This document shows, piece after piece, positions 24,708-39,500 of a DNA stretch of 40,791 nucleotides (position 1 is its first letter; each line of letters opens with the position of its first letter). Source of the stretch: Culturomica sp. (GTDB taxonomy: Bacteria > Bacteroidota > Bacteroidia > Bacteroidales > Marinifilaceae). A program made the position numbers and the translations under genes. Where the stretch lies: NCBI GenBank assembly GCA_031262745.1, contig JAISHE010000015.1, positions 1 through 40,791 of the forward strand. The letters run 5' to 3'. A model generated the notes under the pieces. The model was not told the DNA's origin. It was given only the letters and a program-made list of their open reading frames with translations, and searched no databases.

Positions 24708-24727
24708 ATATCTGTCTAAACAGATAT
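24708..24727 (+). promoter_or_regulatory. Perfect 8-bp inverted repeat in the operon leader
   Basis: ATATCTGT, a 4-base spacer (CTAA), then ACAGATAT. It lies about 30 bases after the -7 element and 78 bases before the first ATG. It could be a dimeric-regulator operator or an mRNA stem-loop; the sequence alone does not decide. Confidence 0.5.
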
Positions 24728-24805
24728 AAAACAGCATGAAAAATATCGCAAGTCAGATTAAGGAAAAGACAACTTACTATTTAAGTATCATAAATTATCC
24801 AACGT

Positions 24806-28491
<3,686 letters not shown>

Positions 28492-28497
28492 ATCTAA

Positions 28498-29682
<1,185 letters not shown>

Positions 29683-29712
29683 TTGAAGGGCTGTGTCTGC
29701 CTAATAAGATGT

Positions 29713-31596
29713 ATGAGATATATTAAATATCTGATCGTTGTATGCTTACTTTGTGCTTCGTGTGCTGAAGTGCGGACACAGGAAGAAATCGTTTCACCAA
29801 ACGGCAGGTTGTCGGTTAAATACACGGTAGAAAACCGACTGCCTGCCTTTGAGATATATGCGAACCAACCGGACGGCAAAAAAAAGGTGAGTGATTTATC
29901 TTCCATCGGCATATTGACGAAAGAGGGCTTAAACGGAGATCTTGTTTTAGAATCCGTATCAAAGCCGAAAGAGATAGAAACAGCGTATACCATGCTGACA
30001 GGCAAACGGAAAGAATGCCGGAATAAGGCGACGGAAACGACCTACTCTTTCAAGGATAAAACGGGCAAACGGTTGAATCTGGACTTACGCGTCTATGACG
30101 ACGGCATTGCATTTCGGTATGAATTGCCCGCAGGTGGGATGATAACGGACGAACTGACTACTTATCAGGTTAGTGATTCCGCTACCCGTTGGCTACAAAA
30201 GTATGCTCCCCTTTCCTACGAGGATTTCTACAACTGCATAGAGCCTGACCAAGTGCAGGCAAATCGCAAGAAAATAGGATACCCTGCCTTGTTTAAAACT
30301 ACTGATGATGTTTATATGCTGTTGACCGAATCCGGTATCCGCAGAGAACATTGTGCATCATTGCTTAGTAATGAAGAGAATGCTTCGCTTTTCAAGGTCA
30401 AACTTGGACAGGACAGTCTTGCGGTCGACGCCGGATGGGCTTCGCCTTGGCGTACTGCCATCATCGGCTCTTTGGCGGATGTGGTGGAATCAACGCTGGT
30501 TACCGACCTCAGCGAACCTTGCGCATTGGAGGATGTTTCTTGGATTAAACCGGGGGTAGCTTCTTGGATTTATTGGGCTTATAACCATGGATCGAAAGAT
30601 TTTCAATTGATCAAGCAATATGTGGACATGGCTAAGGAACTTCATTTGCCTTATGTGTTGATAGATTGGGAATGGGAATCAATGGGAAACGGAGGAAACA
30701 TAGACGATGCCGTGAAATATGCGTTGTCGCAAGGAGTGAAACCTCTCTTGTGGTACAACTCCTTTACGGCATGGATCGGAGAGAGTGCTCCGGGAACGCC
30801 TTATCTGCTTAACAACGCCGACACCCGCCGTAAGGAGTTTGCCAAATTGGAAAGCATGGGAGTGGCAGGAGTAAAGATCGACTTTTTCAGCGGAGACTCG
30901 CAAGCTACGATTGATTATTATCTGGATTTGCTGGAAGATGCTGCCAAATACCACTTGTTGGTCAACTTTCATGGAGCAACCGTGCCTCGTGGCTGGCAAA
31001 GGACTTACCCTAATATGGTGTCTGTCGAAGGTGTATATGGAGCGGAATGGTACAACAATGCACCGATACTGACAAACAAAGCGGCGGCGCATAACGCCAC
31101 CCTACCGTTTACCCGTAATGTCATCGGTCCTATGGATTACACCCCTACTACCTTTACCGATTCGCAACATAAGCACATTACGACTCATGCTCACGAATTG
31201 GCTTTGACGGTGGTGTTTGAGTCTGCTGTTCAGCACTTAGCTGATCGACCATCCTCCTATCTCTCTCAAAGCAAAGAGGTGAAAGACTTCTTGCAACATT
31301 TGCCTACCGTGTGGGATAACACCAAACTCTTGTCAGGATACCCGGGTGAATCTGTCGTGATCGCTCGTCAGAAAGACGGGAAATGGTATGTCGGCGGGTT
31401 AAATGGTACGAATGAGTCTCTCACTCTACCTCTCTCAATGGAATTCTTGGGTAAAGGGGACTATCAGGTAACTTTGTTTAAAGATGGAAAAGAAGCTCAC
31501 TCGTTTGACATTGAAAAAGAAACGTACAGAGGTGAAAACTTGGAGATACCTTGCCTACCTCGTGGCGGTTTTGTTGCAATAATAACTAAAAAATAA
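29713..31596 (+). CDS. GH97 family glycoside hydrolase, probably of the retaining type
   Basis: A 627-residue GH97 enzyme: N-terminal beta-sandwich (about 20-260, starting SPNGRLSVKYTVE), a TIM barrel (about 265-540, from PGVASWIYWAYN) and a C-terminal beta domain. Catalytic-region motifs are IDWEWES, GVKIDFFSGD (D390) and SVEGVYGAE (E439). In GH97, an Asp at the GVKIDF position marks the retaining branch (alpha-galactosidase, also beta-L-arabinopyranosidase); SusB-type alpha-glucosidases invert. I infer the retaining branch from memory of these motifs. The N-terminus, CLLCASC with C17, could be a lipobox although its -3 residue is unusual. I chose ATG 29713; the frame also stays open up to a TTG at 29683. 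Confidence 0.85.
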   Translation: MRYIKYLIVVCLLCASCAEVRTQEEIVSPNGRLSVKYTVENRLPAFEIYANQPDGKKKVSDLSSIGILTKEGLNGDLVLESVSKPKEIETAYTMLTGKRKECRNKATETTYSFKDKTGKRLNLDLRVYDDGIAFRYELPAGGMITDELTTYQVSDSATRWLQKYAPLSYEDFYNCIEPDQVQANRKKIGYPALFKTTDDVYMLLTESGIRREHCASLLSNEENASLFKVKLGQDSLAVDAGWASPWRTAIIGSLADVVESTLVTDLSEPCALEDVSWIKPGVASWIYWAYNHGSKDFQLIKQYVDMAKELHLPYVLIDWEWESMGNGGNIDDAVKYALSQGVKPLLWYNSFTAWIGESAPGTPYLLNNADTRRKEFAKLESMGVAGVKIDFFSGDSQATIDYYLDLLEDAAKYHLLVNFHGATVPRGWQRTYPNMVSVEGVYGAEWYNNAPILTNKAAAHNATLPFTRNVIGPMDYTPTTFTDSQHKHITTHAHELALTVVFESAVQHLADRPSSYLSQSKEVKDFLQHLPTVWDNTKLLSGYPGESVVIARQKDGKWYVGGLNGTNESLTLPLSMEFLGKGDYQVTLFKDGKEAHSFDIEKETYRGENLEIPCLPRGGFVAIITKK

Positions 31597-31608
31597 AAAA
31601 TTAGAAAC

Positions 31609-33129
31609 ATGAAAATAGTTTTAGGAATTGTTTGTCTATTGTGCTGCTCCTTATTGTCTTTCGGACAAGGGAGGCAATGGACGGACATCAGCTATGCCAA
31701 CGATAGTTTGGAAGGACATAAGCTGGATATTTATTTGCCGGCTGACGGTAGAGTTAAACACAAAGTAGTCGTTTTAATCTACGGCAGTGCATGGTTTGCC
31801 AATAATATGAAGCAGATGGCTTTTCAGGCAATGGGAAAGCCCTTACTTGACGCAGGCTTTGCGGTGGTTTCCATTAATCACAGATCAAGTGGAGACGCAA
31901 AGTTTCCGGCACAAATCAATGACGTGAAAGCTGCCATTCGTTTTATCCGTGGCAATGCGGGTAGATTCGGACTGGATACGTCTTTTATCGGTATCACCGG
32001 ATTCTCTTCGGGCGGTCATTTGTCTTCTTTGGCAGGTACAACGAATGAAGTGAAAACCTATAAAGTAGACGATACAAGCATGGACATTGAAGGGAATGTG
32101 GGAGAATACACTACTTTCAGTAGTAACGTGGATGCAGTGGTCGACTGGTTCGGACCGATTGACATGACCCGCATAGAGAATTGCACTACAACAAAAGAGG
32201 CGAATTCTCCGGAAGCCGCCCTGATAGGCGGAGCACCGGCAGACCATTTGGATGTGTTGGCTCTTCTGAATCCGATGACTTATATAGACGAAAAAGACCC
32301 TAAATTTCTGGTAATTCACGGAGATGCCGATAATGTAGTTCCTCATTGTCAAAGTGTCTTCTTTTCGGATGCTTTGAAAGAAAAAGGTAGATTGGTTGAA
32401 TTTATCACCGTGCCTAACGGACAACATGGTCCGGTTACTTTCAATGAACAAACCTTTAAAAAGATGGTAGACTTCTTCAAGAAAGAAGCCGCAATGGATG
32501 ATGAAGAAGTACGCGACATGGCTGCATACTTCTCCCCTGTTTCCAAAAAGGATGCCATGCCTGATGAGCAAGGGTTCATTAGACGTTGGTTAATTCTGGA
32601 ACCGATTGACAAACCCAACCGTAGCAATACGGTTTTCACGGATAGCTACATCCGTCAAGCATTCGGCACGGAATACTTCCCCGCTCAACTCTCATCCGTT
32701 CTTCCCAAAGACGGAGATCAGGTGAAAGTCGATGGTCGGGAATTGACTTGGCACGACTTAGACAGCAAAAACTTCAACGTGAAACTGTTCCGTTTTGCTT
32801 ATGGACTGCACAAGAATGTATATGGTGTTCTATTCTGGGTGGCTACGGAGGTCAACTGTACCGAAGACATGGAAAATGTGAGAATGTCCGTAGGTTCCAA
32901 CTCGGCGTCTATGTGGTGGCTTAACGGGAAAGAAGCTGTGATACTTTCCGGAGACAGGCGCATGGTGAAAGACGATTGCGTATCGCCCCGACTGAATTTG
33001 AAGAAGGGAAAGAATATTGTATGGGGAGCAGTAATTAATGGTCCCGGAATGAGTGATTTCTGCGTTCGTTTTCTAAACGAAGATGGAGAACCTATAAGAA
33101 ATATCACTATCTCAGTTGCAAATAAATAA
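31609..33129 (+). CDS. Secreted alpha/beta-hydrolase (BD-FAE-like) with a C-terminal beta-sandwich
   Basis: A 506-residue secreted protein with a signal peptide (about 1-19, ending SFGQ). Residues about 25-295 form an esterase/lipase domain: nucleophile S133 in GFSSGGH, Asp D241 in HGDADNVVPH and His H273 in NGQHGP. The oxyanion segment reads IYGSAWF where relatives have HGGGW. Residues about 315-506 (FIRRWLILEPIDKP, SNSASMWWLNGKEA, DFCVRFLNEDG) form an unassigned domain resembling a galactose-binding-like beta-sandwich, perhaps for carbohydrate binding. In this operon an acetyl-xylan or feruloyl esterase role is the best inference. It lies 12 bases after GH97 and 11 before the next gene. Confidence 0.8.
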   Translation: MKIVLGIVCLLCCSLLSFGQGRQWTDISYANDSLEGHKLDIYLPADGRVKHKVVVLIYGSAWFANNMKQMAFQAMGKPLLDAGFAVVSINHRSSGDAKFPAQINDVKAAIRFIRGNAGRFGLDTSFIGITGFSSGGHLSSLAGTTNEVKTYKVDDTSMDIEGNVGEYTTFSSNVDAVVDWFGPIDMTRIENCTTTKEANSPEAALIGGAPADHLDVLALLNPMTYIDEKDPKFLVIHGDADNVVPHCQSVFFSDALKEKGRLVEFITVPNGQHGPVTFNEQTFKKMVDFFKKEAAMDDEEVRDMAAYFSPVSKKDAMPDEQGFIRRWLILEPIDKPNRSNTVFTDSYIRQAFGTEYFPAQLSSVLPKDGDQVKVDGRELTWHDLDSKNFNVKLFRFAYGLHKNVYGVLFWVATEVNCTEDMENVRMSVGSNSASMWWLNGKEAVILSGDRRMVKDDCVSPRLNLKKGKNIVWGAVINGPGMSDFCVRFLNEDGEPIRNITISVANK

Positions 33130-33140
33130 AAGAAGTTAGT

Positions 33141-34598
33141 ATGATAACAAAAATAAAATGGATAAGTGCTGTGGCTTTTGCATCAGTATGTTTTATAGAA
33201 ACGGCTGTGGCACAAATTGGAGAACCGTTCATTCATGATCCTTCAACTATCATGGAATGTGAAGGTAAGTATTATACATTCGGCACCGGTGGTGGCGGAT
33301 TGATCTCCGAAGACGGGTGGACATGGCACGGTGGCGGGGTTAGACCGGGAAGAGGAGCCGCACCCGATGCAGTGAAGATTGGCGACCGCTATTTGGTGGT
33401 CTATGGCGGCACCGGCGGCGGACTGGGCGGCGGACACAATGGCGTGATTTATACGATGTGGAACAAGACACTCGACCCTCAGTCTCCTGATTTTAAGTAT
33501 ACGGAGCCTATTATTGTGGCTTCTTCGGATGGTATGGAAGATAATGACGCTATCGATCCGGGACTTCTTCTGGATCCTACCGACGGACGGCTATGGATGT
33601 CATACGGTACATATTTCGGTTTTATTCGTCTTGTGGAGCTTGATCCTAAGACAGGGAAACGAGTTGAGGGTAATCAACCGATAGACATCGCTATTGATTG
33701 TGAGGCTACGGATTTGATGTACAACGACGGATGGTATTATCTTCTCGGCACGCACGGCACTTGCTGCGACGGACCTAACTCTACTTATAATATTGTGGTA
33801 GGTCGTTCCCGTAAGGTAACAGGTCCTTATCTCGACAATGTGGGAAGAGATATGCTCGAAGGCGGCGGACGCTTGGTAGTAACTTCCGAAGGAAGGTTGA
33901 TAGGACCCGGACATTTCGGACGTATGATTCTCGGCGACGGTGTAGAAAAAATGTCTTACCACTACGAAGCGGATATGGATTTGGGCGGTAGAAGTGTATT
34001 GGCTATTCGTCCTTTGTTGTGGAAGAACGGTTGGCCTGTTGTCGGTCAGAATATTCAGACGGGAAATTATGAGATTGAATCCGAAAGAAGAGGATATGCT
34101 CTGGAGTTGGCTGTAGATTTTGTAAGGATACCGGGCGGCATGCGATGGTTTAATAGAGATGAGCCGATGAAGCCTATTGCCTCACAAACATTGGCGGATG
34201 TGATAGACACTTGGTCAAAAGGTGATATTGGCGTGAGACTTGGTGATTATATGGTTCGCCCGCATCAGCGGTGGACTATTACAGCTGTCCCCGAAGCGGG
34301 CGGTTATCTGGGTGCTCCCTATTATAAGATTGTGATAGAAGGAACAGAACGTGCTTTGGCAGCAACAGCCGAAGCGGAAGTAATCACCGTTCCCGCTTTC
34401 ACCGGCGCACCGGAACAGTTGTGGCAAATTGATCAGCTGACGGACGGCACTTATCGCATCATGCCGAAAGCCATCCCCGGTTCAACGGAAAGGCTGGCTC
34501 TGATATCCATTGGCGACAGCACACCGACACTTGGTAAGTTCGACAAGGACAGCGACAATTCCAAGTGGAATTTTAAATCGAATCCCGTTGTTAAATAA
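33141..34598 (+). CDS. GH43 arabinanase-type hydrolase with a C-terminal beta-rich domain
   Basis: A 485-residue secreted GH43 enzyme with a signal peptide ending about residue 25 (TAVAQ). The three GH43 acids are placed: D33 (FIHDPSTI), D139 (AIDPGLLLD) and E188 (DCEATDLMY). GTHGTCCDGPNSTYNIVVGRS is the hallmark of endo-1,5-alpha-arabinanase-type GH43 members. Residues 48-100 contain several Gly-rich runs (GTGGGGL, GGGVRPGRG, GGTGGGLGGG), longer than I expect for the family. The C-terminal 120 residues (RPHQRWTIT, EQLWQIDQL) look like a ricin-type or other beta-trefoil module. It closes the operon; a terminator follows at 34643-34674. Arabinan or arabinose side chains are the probable target. 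Confidence 0.85.
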   Translation: MITKIKWISAVAFASVCFIETAVAQIGEPFIHDPSTIMECEGKYYTFGTGGGGLISEDGWTWHGGGVRPGRGAAPDAVKIGDRYLVVYGGTGGGLGGGHNGVIYTMWNKTLDPQSPDFKYTEPIIVASSDGMEDNDAIDPGLLLDPTDGRLWMSYGTYFGFIRLVELDPKTGKRVEGNQPIDIAIDCEATDLMYNDGWYYLLGTHGTCCDGPNSTYNIVVGRSRKVTGPYLDNVGRDMLEGGGRLVVTSEGRLIGPGHFGRMILGDGVEKMSYHYEADMDLGGRSVLAIRPLLWKNGWPVVGQNIQTGNYEIESERRGYALELAVDFVRIPGGMRWFNRDEPMKPIASQTLADVIDTWSKGDIGVRLGDYMVRPHQRWTITAVPEAGGYLGAPYYKIVIEGTERALAATAEAEVITVPAFTGAPEQLWQIDQLTDGTYRIMPKAIPGSTERLALISIGDSTPTLGKFDKDSDNSKWNFKSNPVVK

Positions 34599-34642
34599 GG
34601 ATTTGAAAAGATAATAGCTACGCATTTGGCGTATGTACATAA

Positions 34643-34674
34643 AAAGAGCTTCCACAAGTTGGAGGCTCTTTTTT
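34643..34674 (+). terminator. Terminator of the six-gene carbohydrate operon
   Basis: AAAGAGCTTCCA (34643-34654), loop CAAGT, then TGGAGGCTCTTT (34660-34671) with one G-T wobble, followed by TTT. A strong 12-bp rho-independent terminator. Confidence 0.9.
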
Positions 34675-34833
34675 GTATGATAATGGTGAACTCACGCAAC
34701 ATTCTATCTCCGAACAACTCCCCCGAACTTACGGGAAAGTATGAGAATTCTTATTTATCAACTTTTTCACAAAATTTTGCTTAAAATAAAAAATATTACT
34801 TTTGCATATAAATTAATTATGTAGAAATTGATA

Positions 34834-36438
34834 ATGCACACTTACCGCTCATACGAAACATTTAGGGCAACAGATAAAAAATATCCTTTGTTAAACGATG
34901 TATTACCATTTGATTACCCCCCAACACATAAATCACAAAGAATTAATTATAACAAAATTAGACGCATTTTCACTCCGGCGATTATTCCTTGGTTTATCCT
35001 CATCCTTGGCGTGGTGCTGGCACTGATACAGTGGTGCTACAATCGCAGTATCTGGCTGGACGAGGGGTTGCTTGCACTTAATATTATCCACCGCACCCCC
35101 GCTGAATTGTTGCAACCGCTGGATAACCTGCAGTCCGCACCCATCCTGTTTCTGTGGATAGAAAGGTTGTTTGGAACCCTCATTCCGAATACGGAGATGG
35201 GGTTGCGATTTTTCCCGATGTTGTGTTTTGTGGCAGCGTGTGTGTTTTTTTGCAAAATGCTGCGGCGGGAGTCCGGTATCCCCACAACAAGCGTAGCTAT
35301 GGGGTTCTTTGCATTCAACTATTGGCTACTGTCATACTCCGCAGAGGCAAAGCAGTACTGCGTGGAGACATGTGTAGCGGTGGTGTTGCTGTACCTCATC
35401 ACAAAAACCTACAAAACACAGCTTGGCAAGTGTCTCACGCTTAGCATTGTGGGGGTTATGTCTGTGTTTATGTCAAATACAGCGGTGATAATGCTGTTCA
35501 CCTGTGGTTGCTACTTGCTTTATCAGCAACTAAGCACCGGCAATATTACCCTGCGACGCCTCGCTCCGCTACTCGGTGTGGCTGCTACGTGGATAGTATC
35601 GTTGGTAGTGTGCTACGTGGTGTTCGTGAGCAGGAACAATACCACCCGCGAAATGATGCATACTTCGTGGATAGCATTTGGTGGTTTTTTGTCCCACCAT
35701 CCACAAGAACTGTTCTCCGGCAATTACCTGATGTTTATCGTCAACCGCTTGGGGCTGTTCATTTCCAACGTATTGCCCACGTATCATATAGTGGCTTTGG
35801 CAATTATTACCCTGTTGATACTGGCGGGTATGCTATCCTTGCTGTTGCAAAAACGCTGGGGTTGGCTTATCCTCACAATTATGCCTATAGTAATAATTGT
35901 GCTGCTGTCATTCATCCAACTTTACCCTATTGCACGACGGCTCGTATTTTTCTGTACGCCCGGACTTATCCTGCTGTTTACCAGTGGCGTTTCGTACCTC
36001 GCCGGCTGTATTTCCTCAAAGGTAAAGCAATACAGTCCCCTGCTGGCAATCCTGCCGCTCGCTATGGTGCTGACAATTGGCTTCCCCATTCAGCGCGAAA
36101 ATTTTAGGGGTGCTATCACCTTCGTACAAGACCAACTCCGTCCTAATGAACAAATAGTAGGTGCCAGACCATCTACGCTGCGCTTTTACTCCGATATCGG
36201 AGTAATAAAATCCTCCACAATGAATCAGGTAGATACCTCGGCAACCCTGATGGACAACCTGACAGGAAAGGTTTGGTACATAGTATCCACCCCCTACGGT
36301 GGCATTTGGGATGGTTATCGGTACTCGCCCCGCCACGTCGGCAGTAACTTGGAGCGCCGCTTGGATTCGCTGGGCTATCAACCCATCAAACGCTATGAGG
36401 ACTTTGGAGCAGCGGCATATTTGTATGATTTTAAATAA
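34834..36438 (+). CDS. GT-C-fold membrane glycosyltransferase (GT39/PMT-like)
   Basis: A polytopic protein of 534 aa with about ten hydrophobic helices. The first periplasmic loop after helix 1 holds WLDEGLLALNI (D76/E77), the acidic pair that marks GT-C enzymes using lipid-linked sugars. The C-terminal 120 residues are soluble (IVGARPSTLRFYSDIG, GGIWDGYRYSP). It probably moves a sugar from a polyprenyl carrier to a protein, lipid or glycan; the acceptor is unknown. GC looks higher than in the core genes (about 53% in 35041-35100 against 37% in 1021-1080), which suggests different ancestry. I chose ATG 34834; an in-frame TTG lies two codons earlier. A near-consensus TTACTTTG (34797-34804) may be its promoter. 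Confidence 0.8.
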   Translation: MHTYRSYETFRATDKKYPLLNDVLPFDYPPTHKSQRINYNKIRRIFTPAIIPWFILILGVVLALIQWCYNRSIWLDEGLLALNIIHRTPAELLQPLDNLQSAPILFLWIERLFGTLIPNTEMGLRFFPMLCFVAACVFFCKMLRRESGIPTTSVAMGFFAFNYWLLSYSAEAKQYCVETCVAVVLLYLITKTYKTQLGKCLTLSIVGVMSVFMSNTAVIMLFTCGCYLLYQQLSTGNITLRRLAPLLGVAATWIVSLVVCYVVFVSRNNTTREMMHTSWIAFGGFLSHHPQELFSGNYLMFIVNRLGLFISNVLPTYHIVALAIITLLILAGMLSLLLQKRWGWLILTIMPIVIIVLLSFIQLYPIARRLVFFCTPGLILLFTSGVSYLAGCISSKVKQYSPLLAILPLAMVLTIGFPIQRENFRGAITFVQDQLRPNEQIVGARPSTLRFYSDIGVIKSSTMNQVDTSATLMDNLTGKVWYIVSTPYGGIWDGYRYSPRHVGSNLERRLDSLGYQPIKRYEDFGAAAYLYDFK

Positions 36439-36491
36439 TTGCAATTTATGTACTAAAATGATTATTCTTCTTTATTAATCAAAACATTCCC

Positions 36492-36499
36492 TATCTTTG
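36492..36499 (+). promoter_or_regulatory. -7 element of the beta-galactosidase gene
   Basis: TATCTTTG matches the consensus, about 33 bases before the ATG at 36533. The -33 region has only CTTT (36470-36473). Confidence 0.55.
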
Positions 36500-36532
36500 G
36501 ATACTGAAATTCAAACCTAATATAAAAGACCC

Positions 36533-39500
36533 ATGAAGAAACAATTACTTTTTTGCTGCTTGACTGCACTGGGACTGACAGCCGTTCAAGCACAAAGTTT
36601 CAACGAATGGAAAGATCCGGAAGTGAATTCCGTCAACCGTTCCGCTATGCACACTAATTATTTTGCTTACGCATCGGCTGATGAAGCAAAAGCCGGCATC
36701 AAAGAAAAATCAACGAATTTCATGACGCTGAACGGTCTTTGGAAATTCAACTGGGTGAGAAACGCCGATGCACGCCCAACTGACTTTTACCAAACTAATT
36801 TCAACGACAAAGGTTGGGACGACCTTCAAGTTCCGGGTGTTTGGGAATTGAATGGTTACGGCGATCCTATCTATGTAAACGTAGGATACGCATGGAGAAA
36901 TCAATTCATAAACAACCCGCCACAAGTACCGACAGAAAACAATCATGTAGGTTCTTACCGAAAAGAGATTCTTCTACCCGCCGACTGGAAAGGGAAAGAA
37001 GTTTTCGCACATTTCGGTTCGGTTACCTCTAATATGTACCTTTGGGTGAACGGACGCTACGTAGGATATAGCGAAGACAGCAAACTGGAAGCGGAGTTCA
37101 ACCTAACCAACTATCTGAAGCCGGGTAAGAACGTGATTGCTTTCCAAGTATTCCGCTGGTGCGACGGCACTTATTTGGAAGATCAAGACTTCTTCCGCTA
37201 CTCCGGTGTTGGGCGCGATTGCTACCTTTATGCACGTGATAAAAAATATATCCAAGACATTCGCATAACTCCTGATTTGGATAGCCAATATAAAGACGGT
37301 ACGCTGAGCATAGCCGTTCAACTGAAAGGAAGCGGTACAATAGCTTTAGATTTGGCAGACTGCCAAGGCAATAGCGTAGCAACCGCAGATCTGAAGGGTT
37401 CGGGTAATTTAAGTACCATTTTATCCGTCTCCAATCCGGCTAAATGGACTGCCGAAACACCTAATCTATACACACTGACCGCTACACTTAAGAACGGCAA
37501 CAACATAACAGAAGTTATTCCGATCAAAGTAGGTTTCCGCAAGATTGAACTTAAAGGCGGACAGATACTCGTCAACGGACAACCGGTACTCTTCAAAGGA
37601 GCCAATCGCCACGAGATGGATCCCGACGGTGGCTATGTGATTTCTACCAAGCGTATGTTACAAGACATAAAGGTAATGAAAGAGCTTAATATCAACGCTG
37701 TACGCACTTGCCATTATCCGGACAACAATCTTTGGTATGACCTCTGCGATAAATACGGTATCTATGTCGTAGCCGAAGCCAACGTAGAGTCTCATGGTAT
37801 GGGTTATGACGAGCGGACACTTGCAAAGAACCCCATCTATGCCAAAGCCCATATTGAACGTAATCAACGCAATGTGCAACGCGGATACAACCATCCGTCC
37901 ATCATCTTCTGGTCATTGGGCAACGAAGCCGGCATGGGACCAAACTTTGAGCAATGCTACACGTGGATCAAGAATGAAGATAAGACACGTGCCGTACAGT
38001 ATGAACAAGCAAGAACCGGCGAATTCACCGATATTTTCTGTCCGATGTATTATGGCTACGAATCTTGTGTCAAATACAGTGAAGGCGATATCCAGAAACC
38101 ATTAATCCAATGCGAATACGCACATGCGATGGGTAACTCCGAAGGCGGATTTAAAGAATATTGGGACATCATCCGCAAATATCCGAAATACCAAGGCGGA
38201 TTTATTTGGGATTTCGTAGATCAGGCATGTCATCTGAAAGATAAGGACGGAGTCAATATCTACGCTTACGGGGGCGACTTTAACAAATACGATGCTTCGG
38301 ATAACAACTTCAATAATAACGGATTAATCAGTCCGGATCGTGTGCCTAATCCACATGCTTATGAAGTGGCTTATTTTTATCAGGATATATGGACTACTCC
38401 CGCTGATCTCTCCAAAGGTGAAATCAACGTTTTCAACGAGTATTTCTTCCGTGATTTATCTGCCTATTATATGGAATGGCAACTACTTGCAAACGGTGAA
38501 GTAATACAGGAAGGTACCATCTCTGATCTAAAAGTGGCACCTCAGCAAACGGTCAAAGTGCAAATTCCATTTGATACGAAGAATATCTGCCCTTCCAAAG
38601 AATTACTACTCAACGTGAGCTATAAGCTGAAAGCTGCTGAAACACTATTGCCGGCAGGAGCTACCATAGCATACGATCAGTTAAGCATCCGTGACTACCA
38701 AGCACCGGAACTGAAACCAGAGAATCAACAAGCAACTAACATTCCCGTCATCGTGCCCACCATTTTGGACAACGATCACAATTATCTGATTGTGAAAGGC
38801 GAAAGTTTCTCTATGGATTTCAACAAACACAACGGCTACCTCAGCAGTTACAATGTCAACGGTATGCAACTGATGGAAGACGGCAGCGTATTGACTCCTA
38901 ACTTCTGGCGTGCACCGACCGACAATGATTTCGGAGCCGGACTACAATTCAAATACGCCGTATGGAAGAATCCGACGTTGAAACTGACTTCTTTGAAACA
39001 TACGATTGAAAATGACCAAGTGGTGATTCGTGCCGAATATGACATGACGTCAATAGGCGGAACATTAACGCTGACTTATATCATTAATAATAAGGGTGCA
39101 ATGAAAGTTACTCAAAAGATGGTGGCGGACAAGAGCAAGAAAGTTTCGGATATGTTCCGCTTTGGTATGCAGATGCGTATGCCTGTCGACTTCAATGAGA
39201 TAGAATATTACGGTCGTGGTCCGGGAGAGAACTATGCCGACCGCAACCATGCGTCCATGATAGGTAACTATTGCCAGACGGTAGAAGAACAATTCTATCC
39301 ATATATCCGCCCGCAAGAAACCGGAACAAAAACGGATATTCGTTGGTGGAAACTTCTGAATATCAGTGGCAATGGACTACAGTTTATATCGGATGTTCCT
39401 TTCTCTGCTTCTGCTTTGAATTACACCATCGAATCATTGGACGACGGCGTAGGTAAAGATCAGCGTCACTCGCCGCAAGTAAAGAAGGCTAACTTCACCA

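Noticed and set aside
31885-32571. Minus-strand open frame of 228 codons inside the alpha/beta-hydrolase gene
   Set aside because: Shadow of the sense gene, whose catalytic triad and signal peptide are intact; His- and Arg-rich composition typical of antisense frames.
35508-36107. Plus-strand frame of 199 codons within the GT-C gene
   Set aside because: Out-of-phase shadow; the main frame shows transmembrane helices and the Asp-Glu motif, this one shows none.
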